From positions 1-11,523 of the forward strand of contig VXOZ01000179.1 of assembly GCA_009839775.1 (NCBI GenBank): a DNA stretch of 11,523 nucleotides, given 5' to 3'. Below are positions 1 through 7,440 of this stretch, piece after piece. Within the stretch, counting starts at the first letter, position 1; each line of letters begins with the position of its first letter. This DNA comes from Chloroflexota bacterium (GTDB lineage Bacteria; Chloroflexota; UBA11872; VXOZ01). Below the pieces are notes generated by a model. It saw nothing but the letters and a program-made list of their open reading frames with translations, had not been told where the DNA came from and searched no databases. The position numbers and the translations under genes were made by a program.

Positions 1-13
1 ATGGCGCAATGCA

Positions 14-359
14 TCTAGACAAGACCGCAAGCGTACGTTTGACTACTGTCAATAGTATTGCCTCTCAGTGTTGGTGAGCACAAAGGTAACGAACTGGAAT
101 ACGCGCAGAAAGGAGGCATATCTTCCTAAAGTTCCGTTTCTTTGCTTGAGCAGCGAGCGCGGGTCATGGCGTGCTTGGCTTGGTCTCTCGATTACTAGGC
201 ACCCCTCTCCCAACCAACCCCGCATTGGCCTTGGCCCCCTTCTCCCAACCAAACCCCGCATTGGCCACACGCAGTGGTGCTCTTTCCCAATCGCGGCCCA
301 AGCGTGCGCTTCTGGCACATACATCTTGTATCTGTGGGACTACAAAAAGGAGCTATCCA
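14..359 (+). promoter_or_regulatory. Long conserved 5' leader of first solute-binding protein gene
   Basis: This non-coding stretch aligns along its length with 2158-2470, the leader of the second paralogue. Matching blocks are CTAGACAA near 15, the segment around TATTGCCTCT (56-65), GCAGAAAGGAGGC (105-117), and the segment starting CTGGCACA (312) that leads to the start codon. The AAAGGAGG at 109-116 has no start codon at a workable distance, so it is not an obvious ribosome-binding site. GCCTC (60-64) can pair with GAGGC (113-117), and the same pairing exists in the second copy. I see no convincing -35/-10 pair. The conservation suggests a regulated untranslated leader, but it may simply be inherited from the duplication. 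Confidence 0.45.
202..266 (+). repeat. Two-unit direct repeat inside the first leader
   Basis: Two nearly identical units, 202-230 and 236-266, share the core TCTCCCAACCAA followed by CCCCGCATTGGCC. They differ by one or two inserted bases. The second leader has only a degraded trace of the unit around 2355-2382 (CTCCAACCCGGATTAGGCC). The repeat lies within the 5' leader, and no function is evident. Confidence 0.7.
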
Positions 360-1709
360 ATGAAAGCATCAGCGATCACCTTCAGCCGGCGGCACATCCT
401 CGCGGGGCTGGCCGGCGCAAGCACCCTGCTGCCGCTGGCTGCCTGTGGCACGGTAGCGACACCCGCTGCTGAGACCGAGGCAAAGACGGAAGAGCAGGCG
501 GCCCCAGCCAAAGAAGAGCCCCAAGAGCCCGAAGTTCAGGTGGCGAAGTGGTTCGCATCCCAAAGTGTCAGCGACCTAAAGCAGGGACTCGTTGATAGCT
601 TTAACGAGGCGAACGACAAGTTCCAGGCCGAATACGTCGGCACACCCGGCAACCAGGGGGAACTCATCGAGAAAATCCGTGTCGGCTTGGCGGCCGGCGA
701 ACGCGACATCGGTATCTTCAACTGCAGTCCCATCTGGCTGGCGAACATCGGCGCCGCCGGACTGGCAGCGGAGCTTGATAGCCTGATCGCGCGCGACCAA
801 ATGGACATGACGGAGTATGCCGAGTTGGCACTCGACGCCCACCGCCTGCAAGGCAACCTCATCGCCATCCCCCACTACGTCAATAGTCTCATCGTCGCCT
901 ACAACAAAGACTTGATGACCAAGCTCGGTGAGGAGTTGCCTGGAGACTCGTGGACGTGGGACGACTTCGTCACGCTGGCGCGCAAGTTGACAACGGGTGA
1001 GGGTTCGCAGAAGCAATTCGGGGTCTCCTCGATTCCCCGTGGTTTCAATCCCACCCTGCCGTGGATCTGGATGGCAGGCGGCAGCACTTACGATGATGAG
1101 GGGGATCCGAGTAAATCCACCATGTCGTCCAGCGAGACGCGGGCCGGACTGCAATGGGTCGCCGACCTTTATCACAAGCATCAGGTTGTCCCGCGGCCAG
1201 GCGAGGTGGAAGGTAACCCCTTCCAAGGCGGGATCGCGCCGCTCATTGTCACCACCGGCGCGGCGATGCGCAGCTACCGTGGCGACGGGGTACCGTTTGC
1301 GTGGGACGTGATCGGCATTCCGGCAGGGCCAGCCGGCAGATCGACCTTCGCGGGGAGCTATGCGCAGGCGCTCTATAGCGATAGCAGCGCCAAGGACGCG
1401 GCGTGGGAACTCCTCAAGCACGTGACCGGTCGTCCGGGCGCCCTTGCCTTTCTAAGCGTCACACTGTCGGTGCCGGTGTACCAACCGGGCGCGGAGAATG
1501 AGTATCGCAACGCCGACGGCCAGCCCGACGGCATTGACAATGTGCTCAACTACCTCACCTATCTGCGCGCATTGCCGGCGAATCCAAAAATGCTCGCCAT
1601 CTACGGGCCGGTCTACGGCACGCATCTCGGCAATATCTGGTCCGGCGAGATGAGCGTGGAAGAGGCTACGGCGGCCATGGACACCATGGTGGACGGTGAA
1701 TTGGGCTAG
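360..1709 (+). CDS. Tat-dependent lipoprotein, ABC transporter family 1 solute-binding protein (copy 1)
   Basis: Predicted 449-residue substrate-binding lipoprotein of the extracellular solute-binding protein family 1, the type that feeds sugars or similar solutes to an ABC importer. The N terminus has a twin-arginine motif (SRRHIL, residues 9-14), a hydrophobic stretch, and a lipobox LAAC with the lipidated cysteine at 29. An Ala/Glu/Pro-rich linker runs to about residue 58. Family-typical segments include LQGNLIAIPHYVNSLIVAYN (163-182), SWTWDDFVTLARKL (197-210) and WMAGGSTYDD (237-246). The start at 360 is chosen over an in-frame start at 171. AAAAAGGAG (344-352) lies 7 nt upstream of 360, the Tat motif falls at the right distance, and the paralogue begins at the equivalent codon. 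No permease or ATPase is adjacent, so the substrate is unknown. It looks roughly four-fifths identical to the gene at 2471-3832. Confidence 0.9.
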   Translation: MKASAITFSRRHILAGLAGASTLLPLAACGTVATPAAETEAKTEEQAAPAKEEPQEPEVQVAKWFASQSVSDLKQGLVDSFNEANDKFQAEYVGTPGNQGELIEKIRVGLAAGERDIGIFNCSPIWLANIGAAGLAAELDSLIARDQMDMTEYAELALDAHRLQGNLIAIPHYVNSLIVAYNKDLMTKLGEELPGDSWTWDDFVTLARKLTTGEGSQKQFGVSSIPRGFNPTLPWIWMAGGSTYDDEGDPSKSTMSSSETRAGLQWVADLYHKHQVVPRPGEVEGNPFQGGIAPLIVTTGAAMRSYRGDGVPFAWDVIGIPAGPAGRSTFAGSYAQALYSDSSAKDAAWELLKHVTGRPGALAFLSVTLSVPVYQPGAENEYRNADGQPDGIDNVLNYLTYLRALPANPKMLAIYGPVYGTHLGNIWSGEMSVEEATAAMDTMVDGELG

Positions 1710-1746
1710 GGTTTTCCCGGGCAATAGTTCTCTGATATCGCGATCA

Positions 1747-1800
1747 GGGCTCTCCCCGGCGCTGCATGCCCGTGGCGCGGGGAGAGCCCCGCAATCTTCT
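1747..1800 (+). terminator. Hairpin terminator after copy 1
   Basis: A perfect 11-bp stem, GGGCTCTCCCC (1747-1757) with GGGGAGAGCCC (1779-1789), encloses a 21-nt loop that can fold further. The following sequence CGCAATCTTCT is only weakly T-rich. The equivalent hairpin after copy 2 keeps the full stem through three compensatory base-pair changes, which supports an RNA-level function, most likely termination or 3'-end protection. Confidence 0.75.
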
Positions 1801-1895
1801 CCCGGCCAAAGACGAGTGTTGCGCTGCCAGGGTGATTAGTTGAGAGAAACTGACGGTGGTTCTTGTTGGCATCCGCATTAGCGGAGCCGAGAAGG

Positions 1896-1946
1896 TGGAT
1901 TCCCGCCCCGTTCTTGATACGGGGCGAGCTTTCGCGGGGATGACGG
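1896..1946. repeat. REP-like palindromic element, copy 1
   Basis: A nested palindrome. The outer arms are ATTCCCGC (1899-1906) and GCGGGGAT (1934-1941). The inner arms are GCCCCGT (1905-1911) and ACGGGGC (1919-1925). It ends in TGACGG. It shares CGAGCTTTCGCGGG and the terminal TGACGG with the element at 4018-4063. The design resembles the short intergenic palindromes (REP/MITE-like) common in environmental bacterial genomes. Confidence 0.65.
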
Positions 1947-2157
1947 ACCGTGTCGCACCTCTGACTCATCAGTGTCACGGCGAATCTCCGCTCCGACATG
2001 GTCCGCCTTGCAAGCTTTCGCAAGCCCCACTTGTGTCATGGTTTGGAGGTGTGTCCAGTGCAACATTGGCACCCGCCAGCGGCAAGATCGCTCCTAGGTT
2101 TATGCAGCGACCGAGACCGGACAACCCCAATAGCCCTGAGAAATCGTCAATTAACCG
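1947..2157. other. Unique spacer between the two cassette copies
   Basis: No gene is supported here, because every open frame is short and lacks a ribosome-binding site. The segment has no clear counterpart elsewhere in the window, so it lies outside the duplicated unit as far as can be seen. A small hairpin CTTGC (2007-2011) / GCAAG (2020-2024) is present. Confidence 0.5.
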
Positions 2158-2470
2158 CTAGACAACAACGCAAACCTGCGCTAGACTGCATTCAATCGTA
2201 TTGCCTCTCTGTGTTAGTGAGTACAACGGTTCCGGACCGCATACTTGCAGAAAGGAGGCGTGCAAGCTACTTTCGTCTCTGCGCTTGTGCAGCGTGCGGG
2301 GGTCTGTGCCCTCTCGGCCCGCTCTTGCAAACACAAACCCGCCCATACAAAGCTCCACTCCAACCCGGATTAGGCCGCGCGTAGGCAAGCCCTCTTGCAA
2401 TCGCAACCAAATTGCGTACTCCTGGCACACACATCGCGTTTCTGTATGACCAACGAAAGGGAGTCTTCGG
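2158..2470 (+). promoter_or_regulatory. Long conserved 5' leader of second solute-binding protein gene
   Basis: Counterpart of 14-359. Shared blocks are CTAGACAA (2158), GTATTGCCTCT (2198-2208), GTGTTAGTGAGTACAA, GCAGAAAGGAGGC (2247-2259), and the CTGGCACACACATCG block leading to the gene. As in copy 1, the AAAGGAGG at 2251-2258 has no usable start codon after it, and GCCTC (2203-2207) can pair with GAGGC (2255-2259). The leader is more diverged than the coding region but clearly homologous. The real ribosome-binding site of the gene is AAAGGGAG at 2456-2463. Confidence 0.45.
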
Positions 2471-3832
2471 ATGAAAGTAAGAGAAATCACCCTCAGCCGC
2501 CGGCGCATTCTTGCGGGTCTCGCCGGTGCAAGCGCCCTGCTACCGCTGGCTGCGTGCGGCACGGTAGCCACGCCTGCCGCGGAGCCGGCAGAGGAGATGG
2601 AAGAAAAGGCAGCGCCTGCCGCAGAAGAGCCTCAAGAGCCTGAAGTCCAGGTGGCCAAGTGGTTCACCGCATCCTATGGCGGCGGCAGCTTCGACCCGGT
2701 GCAGCAGGGGCTCGTCGATAGCTTCAACGAACTGGACGCTACGCTCCAAGCCGAGTACGTTATCGTGCCCGGCAACCAGCAGGCCTGCATCGAGAAGGTG
2801 CGCACCGGCTTGGCAGCCGGTGAGCGCGACATCGGCATCTTCAATTGCAGTCCCATCTGGCTGGCGAACATCGGCACGGCCGGACTGGCGGCGGAGCTTG
2901 ATAGCCTGATCGCCCGCGACCAGGTGGACTTGACGGAATATGCCGATCTGGCCATCAATGCCCACCGCTTGCAGGGCAACCTCGTCGCTATACCCCACTA
3001 CGTCAATAGTCTCATCGTCGTCTACAACAAAGACTTGATGAACACGCTTGGTGAGGAATTACCGGTGGATTCGTGGACGTGGGATGACTTTCTCACGCTC
3101 GCACGCAAGCTGACGACGGGCGCGGGCGCGCAGAAGCAATTCGGCGTTGCCACGGTGCCGCGGGGCTTCAACCCCAACACGCCGTGGATCTGGATGGCGG
3201 GCGGCAGCACCTACGACGACGAAGAAAACCCGACCAAGTCCACCATGTCGTCCATCGAGACGCGGGCCGGTCTGCAATGGCGCGCCGACCTCTATCACAA
3301 GCATCAGGTAACCCCAAGACCCGGCGAGGTTGAGGGGGATCTCTTTAGCGGCGGGGTTTCTCCGCTTATCGTCACCACCGGCGCGGCCATGTCCCGCTAT
3401 CGCGGCGACCGCGTGTCGTTTGCCTGGGACGTTATCGGCATTCCGGCAGGACCGACCGGCAGGACGACGTTTGCTGGCAGCTATGCCCAAGCGATGTATA
3501 GCGAAAGCAGCACAAGGGACGCTGCTTGGGGACTGCTCAAGCACGTCACGGGTCGTCCCGGAGCCCTCGCCATGCTCAGTGTATCGCTTTCGGTGCCGGT
3601 CTACACGCCGGTCGCGCAGAACGAGTACCGCAATGCTGACGGCCAGCCCGATGGCATTGACAACGTGCTCAACTTCCTCACGTACCTGCGCGCCTTGCCC
3701 AAGAACCCGAACATGATCGCCATCTACGGCCCAGCGTACGGCACGTACCTCGGCCAGATCTGGTCCGGGGAGGCGAGCGTGGAAGAAGCTACGGCGGCGA
3801 TGGATACCATCGTGGACGGCGAATTGGGGTAG
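2471..3832 (+). CDS. Tat-dependent lipoprotein, ABC transporter family 1 solute-binding protein (copy 2)
   Basis: Predicted 453-residue paralogue of the protein at 360-1709. It has the same architecture: twin-arginine SRRRIL at 9-14, lipobox LAAC with Cys29, an acidic/Ala/Pro linker, then a family 1 solute-binding domain to the C terminus. AAAGGGAG (2456-2463) sits 7 nt before the ATG. Differences from copy 1 cluster in the linker and the first part of the mature domain. There copy 2 has four extra residues including GGGS (around 70-73), and an added cysteine in the segment QQACIEK. The central and C-terminal parts, including FNCSPIWLANIG and WMAGGSTYDD, are almost unchanged. It has its own leader and terminator, so it is probably transcribed separately. 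No transport partner genes are adjacent, and the substrate cannot be inferred. Confidence 0.9.
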   Translation: MKVREITLSRRRILAGLAGASALLPLAACGTVATPAAEPAEEMEEKAAPAAEEPQEPEVQVAKWFTASYGGGSFDPVQQGLVDSFNELDATLQAEYVIVPGNQQACIEKVRTGLAAGERDIGIFNCSPIWLANIGTAGLAAELDSLIARDQVDLTEYADLAINAHRLQGNLVAIPHYVNSLIVVYNKDLMNTLGEELPVDSWTWDDFLTLARKLTTGAGAQKQFGVATVPRGFNPNTPWIWMAGGSTYDDEENPTKSTMSSIETRAGLQWRADLYHKHQVTPRPGEVEGDLFSGGVSPLIVTTGAAMSRYRGDRVSFAWDVIGIPAGPTGRTTFAGSYAQAMYSESSTRDAAWGLLKHVTGRPGALAMLSVSLSVPVYTPVAQNEYRNADGQPDGIDNVLNFLTYLRALPKNPNMIAIYGPAYGTYLGQIWSGEASVEEATAAMDTIVDGELG

Positions 3833-3865
3833 CATTCCACTCTAGATAGTTCGCTTGGCTATACG

Positions 3866-3918
3866 CAAGAACTCTCCTCACGCCATGGGAACGCAGCGCG
3901 AGGAGAGTTCGTTGTTTG
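3866..3918 (+). terminator. Hairpin terminator after copy 2
   Basis: A perfect 11-bp stem, GAACTCTCCTC (3869-3879) with GAGGAGAGTTC (3900-3910), extends by three more pairs (CAA 3866-3868 / TTG 3912-3914) across one bulged base. TTTGCT follows. It occupies the same position relative to the stop codon as the hairpin after copy 1, with covarying stem bases. Confidence 0.8.
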
Positions 3919-4017
3919 CTGCCTCTCACAGGCGCGTGGCGCGTCAGGGTTGATTGCGACGAAGAGCGTTGTATTCGCTCCGGCCTATCTTGATCTCGCC
4001 TAGCGGACGAGGGAAGA

Positions 4018-4063
4018 TGGACTCCGCGCGCCCAGCGGGGGCGAGCTTTCGCGGGAGTGACGG
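4018..4063. repeat. REP-like palindromic element, copy 2
   Basis: Shares CGAGCTTTCGCGGG and terminal TGACGG with 1896-1946. The outer arms ACTCC/GGAGT and inner arms CGCCC (4029-4033) / GGGCG (4039-4043) remain paired despite base changes. It starts 186 nt after its gene's stop, against 187 nt for copy 1. Similar flanking bases (TAGCGGA before it in both) show that it belongs to the duplicated unit rather than being an independent insertion. Confidence 0.65.
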
Positions 4064-4151
4064 CTTCCAGCGTGCTGCCTTAATGGCAATGGTGGGCCGC
4101 GCCGCATCAGTCCGGCTCGCCAAGATCGCGTCGTTCTTCGCCCTGCAATGC

Positions 4152-4180
4152 GTGACAGGCAGGCAGAGTTCTGTTATCAT
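4152..4180 (+). promoter_or_regulatory. Sigma70-type promoter upstream of tRNA-Thr/tuf
   Basis: GTGACA (4152-4157) and TATCAT (4175-4180) are separated by exactly 17 nt. Each matches the TTGACA/TATAAT consensus at five of six bases. Transcription would start near 4187. This is the best promoter in the window upstream of the translation-gene block. Confidence 0.65.
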
Positions 4181-4186
4181 TGATTT

Positions 4187-4320
4187 TGCCTCAGCAAAGT
4201 GTACGAGGCTTAGAGAGGTGTGGGATTCGTAGTAAAGTACCATCCAAACGGATGGGAACGACATAGGTAGTGGTCGCGGTAAACGGCACGGGTGACTGTT
4301 TCCGTGCCTTCTCTTTCTTC
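4187..4320 (+). ncRNA. Candidate small RNA or attenuated leader
   Basis: From the predicted start point, three hairpins follow in order: GCCTC (4188-4192) / GAGGC (4205-4209), CCATCC (4240-4245) / GGATGG (4250-4255), and the terminator-like stem at 4285-4308. There is no open reading frame with a ribosome-binding site. It does not match any riboswitch, SRP RNA or 6S consensus that I can recall. It could be a short RNA of about 130 nt, or a leader that controls readthrough into tRNA-Thr and tuf. Confidence 0.4.
4285..4320 (+). terminator. Intrinsic terminator upstream of tRNA-Thr
   Basis: The stem GGCACGG (4285-4291) / CCGTGCC (4302-4308) has a 10-nt loop. It is followed directly by the pyrimidine run TTCTCTTTCTTC, rich in T. 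It ends whatever starts at the promoter at 4152-4180 and may act as an attenuator for the downstream operon. Confidence 0.6.
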
Positions 4321-4449
4321 AAGTCCCCACTTGCGAGACGCAGCGGATAGAGCGATAAGCGGTCCCATGGAGGTCACGCTGCACACTACCGCAGAGTTTC
4401 AAGTGTTGAGGACAGTAAGCAAGAATCCAAGGTCGGCTAATAGACACGT

Positions 4450-4522
4450 GCCCACATAGCTCAGTCGGTAGAGCGCGATCTTGGTAAGATCGAGGTCACC
4501 GGTTCAATCCCGGTTGTGGGCT
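4450..4522 (+). tRNA. tRNA-Thr (anticodon GGT)
   Basis: A complete 73-nt cloverleaf. Acceptor GCCCACA (4450-4456) pairs perfectly with TGTGGGC (4515-4521). The D stem is GCTC/GAGC. The anticodon stem CGATC/GATCG encloses the loop TTGGTAA, giving anticodon GGT, which reads ACC and ACT. The variable region is AGGTC. The T stem ACCGG/CCGGT has the loop TTCAATC. The discriminator is T4522 and the 3' CCA is not encoded (CCG follows). A threonine tRNA just upstream of tuf is a common bacterial arrangement, so the two are probably cotranscribed and processed apart. Confidence 0.97.
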
Positions 4523-4684
4523 CCGGCGGCAGGGCATAGCCAGCGGATGGCTGGTCACAAAAGCAAATCCGCGAGCGCCAGCCGCTATACTGAATTCGTC
4601 GCGCAGCAAAGGGATCGGACCCGAGCTCTTGCGACACAGAAACTCCGGAACAGTAGTCAGTTGTAAGTTTGAGGTAAGGATACG

Positions 4685-5887
<1,203 letters not shown>

Positions 5888-5888
5888 T

Positions 5889-5906
5889 CTACCGCTACGC
5901 GGTTTA
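5889..5906 (+). other. Short hairpin at the tuf-rpmG junction
   Basis: ACCGC (5891-5895) and GCGGT (5899-5903) form a 5-bp stem with a TAC loop right after the tuf stop, followed by TT. It is too short to be a confident terminator. It may be a partial attenuator or processing site that lets tuf be expressed above the downstream genes. Confidence 0.25.
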
Positions 5907-5922
5907 GGAATAGGGCACGCAA

Positions 5923-6093
5923 ATGGCACGCAAAGGACGAGAAGATCGTAGTGTGGTAACCCTGGCATGTGCGGAGTGCCGGCGGCGCAACTATGCGACA
6001 AGCAAGAATCGCCGGACTACCACAGACCGGCTGGAGTTGCGCAAGTATTGCCGCAATTGCCAGAAGCATCTCGCTCATCGAGAGACGCGATGA
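5923..6093 (+). CDS. rpmG: Ribosomal protein L33 (bL33), zinc-ribbon form
   Basis: A 56-residue large-subunit ribosomal protein beginning MARKGREDRSVVTLACAEC. The usual bL33 features are present: a basic N terminus, the TSKNRR core (Asn-rich loop), and LRKYC near the C terminus. Four cysteines form two pairs, CAEC (16-19) and CRNC (43-46). This marks the zinc-binding variant as opposed to the Cys-less paralogue. The length is normal for the family. The ATG is preceded by a weak purine stretch (TAGGAATAGGG). The stop codon overlaps the next start as ATGA, which suggests translational coupling to secE. rpmG between tuf and secE is a classic gene order. Confidence 0.93.
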   Translation: MARKGREDRSVVTLACAECRRRNYATSKNRRTTTDRLELRKYCRNCQKHLAHRETR

Positions 6094-6368
6094 GGTTGCC
6101 TTGGACCACAACCGACCGGGCACGCGCCGCGCGGCAGCACTCTCGCAGCAGAAGGGAGGCGCCAACGAGCCGCCTACCCCGTTTTCTGCAACGGCCGGTG
6201 GCATTCTTGCAGGAAGCGTATGGCGAGTTGAGAAAGGCGCACTGGCCCACCCGGGAGACAGCGCTTAATCTGACGCTCGTCGTCATCGCGGTAAGCCTGG
6301 TTGTGGGCATGTTTCTCAGCGGAGTAGACTACATCTTTGCAAGAATCTTCGAACTACTGGTCCAATAG
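6090..6368 (+). CDS. secE: Preprotein translocase subunit SecE
   Basis: SecE, 92 residues, is an inner-membrane subunit of the SecYEG channel. The conserved amphipathic segment is AYGELRKAHWPTRETAL, matching the family motif of a basic stretch followed by WPTR. One transmembrane helix follows (LNLTLVVIAVSLVVGMFLSG region), as in single-helix bacterial SecE. The ATG at 6090 overlaps the rpmG stop by ATGA. This start gives a longer basic, disordered N-terminal region than minimal SecE, and an AAGGGAGG at about 6153-6160 inside the gene has no good in-frame start after it. nusG follows after 23 nt, the usual order. Confidence 0.9.
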   Translation: MRLPWTTTDRARAARQHSRSRREAPTSRLPRFLQRPVAFLQEAYGELRKAHWPTRETALNLTLVVIAVSLVVGMFLSGVDYIFARIFELLVQ

Positions 6369-6391
6369 GGGCTCCAAAGGAATTCAGCGCC

Positions 6392-6964
6392 ATGGCATTG
6401 GAGATAGAAGACACCCAACCGCAGGCAGACGAACCGCCCCGCTGGTACGTGGTGCACACCTACTCCGGGTACGAGAACAAAGTGCGTGAGAATCTGCTCA
6501 AGCGCATCGAGTCGATGGACGCGAAAGACATGATTTTCGATGTTGTGGTGCCCACCCAGAAAGAGGTGGAGATCAAGCAAGGCCAGCGCCGCGACGTGGA
6601 GCGCAAGCTCTTTCCCGGTTACGTGCTGGTGCGCATGCAGCAAACCGATCAATCTTGGTTTATCGTGCGCAATACGCCGGGCGTCACCGGCTTCGTGAGC
6701 TCCGGCCGGGACGACCATCAGCCGGTGCCGCTGGCGGACGAGGAAGTAGACAAAGTACTCAAGCGCGGTAAGGAAGAGACACCGCAAGCGCGCATGGTGC
6801 TGCGCAAAGGCGACCGCGTGAAGATCATCGACGGGCCGTTTGCCGAGTTTTACGGTACGGTGGACGATGCCAACCAAGAGCGCGGCCGCGTACGCGTGAT
6901 GGTCTCGTTCTTCGGACGCGAGACACCGGTGGAACTGGACTTTCTCCAAGTGGAGCGAATTTAG
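6392..6964 (+). CDS. nusG: Transcription termination/antitermination factor NusG
   Basis: NusG, 190 residues, binds RNA polymerase, raises processivity, and couples to Rho or the ribosome. The NGN domain begins at WYVVHTYSGYENKV (about 18-31) and includes the signature FPGYVLVRM (about 74-82) and NTPGVTGFVSS (about 94-104). A KOW domain at the C terminus reads KGDRVKIIDGPFAEFYGTV (about 139-157), and the protein ends LDFLQVERI. AAAGGA sits about 10 nt before the ATG. The length and domain order are ordinary. It stands between secE and rplK, the usual location. Confidence 0.97.
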   Translation: MALEIEDTQPQADEPPRWYVVHTYSGYENKVRENLLKRIESMDAKDMIFDVVVPTQKEVEIKQGQRRDVERKLFPGYVLVRMQQTDQSWFIVRNTPGVTGFVSSGRDDHQPVPLADEEVDKVLKRGKEETPQARMVLRKGDRVKIIDGPFAEFYGTVDDANQERGRVRVMVSFFGRETPVELDFLQVERI

Positions 6965-7000
6965 CTATTGTGACAGTTGTGTAGTGCGATTCTCGCAAGG

Positions 7001-7021
7001 ATGAAAATCGAGCGTGGCTAA
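7001..7021 (+). other. Six-codon mini-ORF overlapping the rplK start
   Basis: ATG AAA ATC GAG CGT GGC TAA runs across the GTG start codon of rplK in another frame, with GCAAGG immediately before it. It could be a decoy or a coupling element that lowers or tunes L11 initiation, but such short frames also arise by chance. Confidence 0.2.
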
Positions 7022-7439
7022 GAAAGTAAGAGCAGTAATCAAACTTCAGGTGCCGGGTGGGAAGGCAACCCCGGCCCCGCCGGTTGGTCCCGCATTGGGT
7101 CAGCACGGCGTAAACATCATGGCCTTCGTCAAGGAATTCAACGAGCGTTCGAGCAGCCAGGCCGGGTACATCGTGCCGGTGGAGATGACGATCTTCGAAG
7201 ATCGGTCGTTCTCGTTCATTACCAAGACGCCGCCGGCCGCCGATTTACTGCGCCGCGCGGCCAAGGTGGAAAAGGGTTCCGGGGTCCCCAACGTCGAGAA
7301 GGTGGGACGGGTGACCCAGGAGCAGGTGCGCGAAATCGCGGAGATGAAGATGCCGGACCTCAACGCCAACGACGTGGAGGCGGCAATGAAAATCGTGGCG
7401 GGCACGGCCCGCAGCATGGGCTTGGAGGTGGTCAGCTAA
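7014..7439 (+). CDS. rplK: Ribosomal protein L11 (uL11)
   Basis: L11, 141 residues, is part of the GTPase-associated centre of the large subunit and the thiostrepton site. The N-terminal domain has the proline-rich ATPAPPVGPALGQHGVNIM segment. The C-terminal RNA-binding domain has GSGVPNVEKVGRVT and the ending KIVAGTARSMGLEV. The start is GTG, chosen because the product then begins MAKKVRAVIKLQ as in other L11 proteins. AAGGA (6997-7001) lies 12 nt before it, a long spacing. An ATG at 7001 opens a six-codon reading frame that overlaps this start. rplA begins 1 nt after the stop. Confidence 0.97.
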   Translation: MAKKVRAVIKLQVPGGKATPAPPVGPALGQHGVNIMAFVKEFNERSSSQAGYIVPVEMTIFEDRSFSFITKTPPAADLLRRAAKVEKGSGVPNVEKVGRVTQEQVREIAEMKMPDLNANDVEAAMKIVAGTARSMGLEVVS

Positions 7440-7440
7440 C

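Noticed and set aside
39..61. TTGACT followed by TATTGC as a promoter for the first gene
   Set aside because: The spacing is only 11 nt, and the TTGACT is not kept in the second copy.
171..359. In-frame N-terminal extension of the first solute-binding protein
   Set aside because: It would bury the Tat signal and lipobox more than 60 residues in. A good ribosome-binding site stands before 360, and the paralogue starts at the equivalent codon.
68..472. Possible leader-encoded proteins in the two conserved leaders (also 2201-2449)
   Set aside because: Frames in the two copies overlap the real gene differently, the translations drift with indels, and neither start has a ribosome-binding site. 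The similarity is that of the DNA.
4586..4591. TATACT between tRNA-Thr and tuf as a separate tuf promoter
   Set aside because: There is no -35-like hexamer at 16-18 nt, so it is too weak to annotate, although a secondary promoter cannot be excluded.
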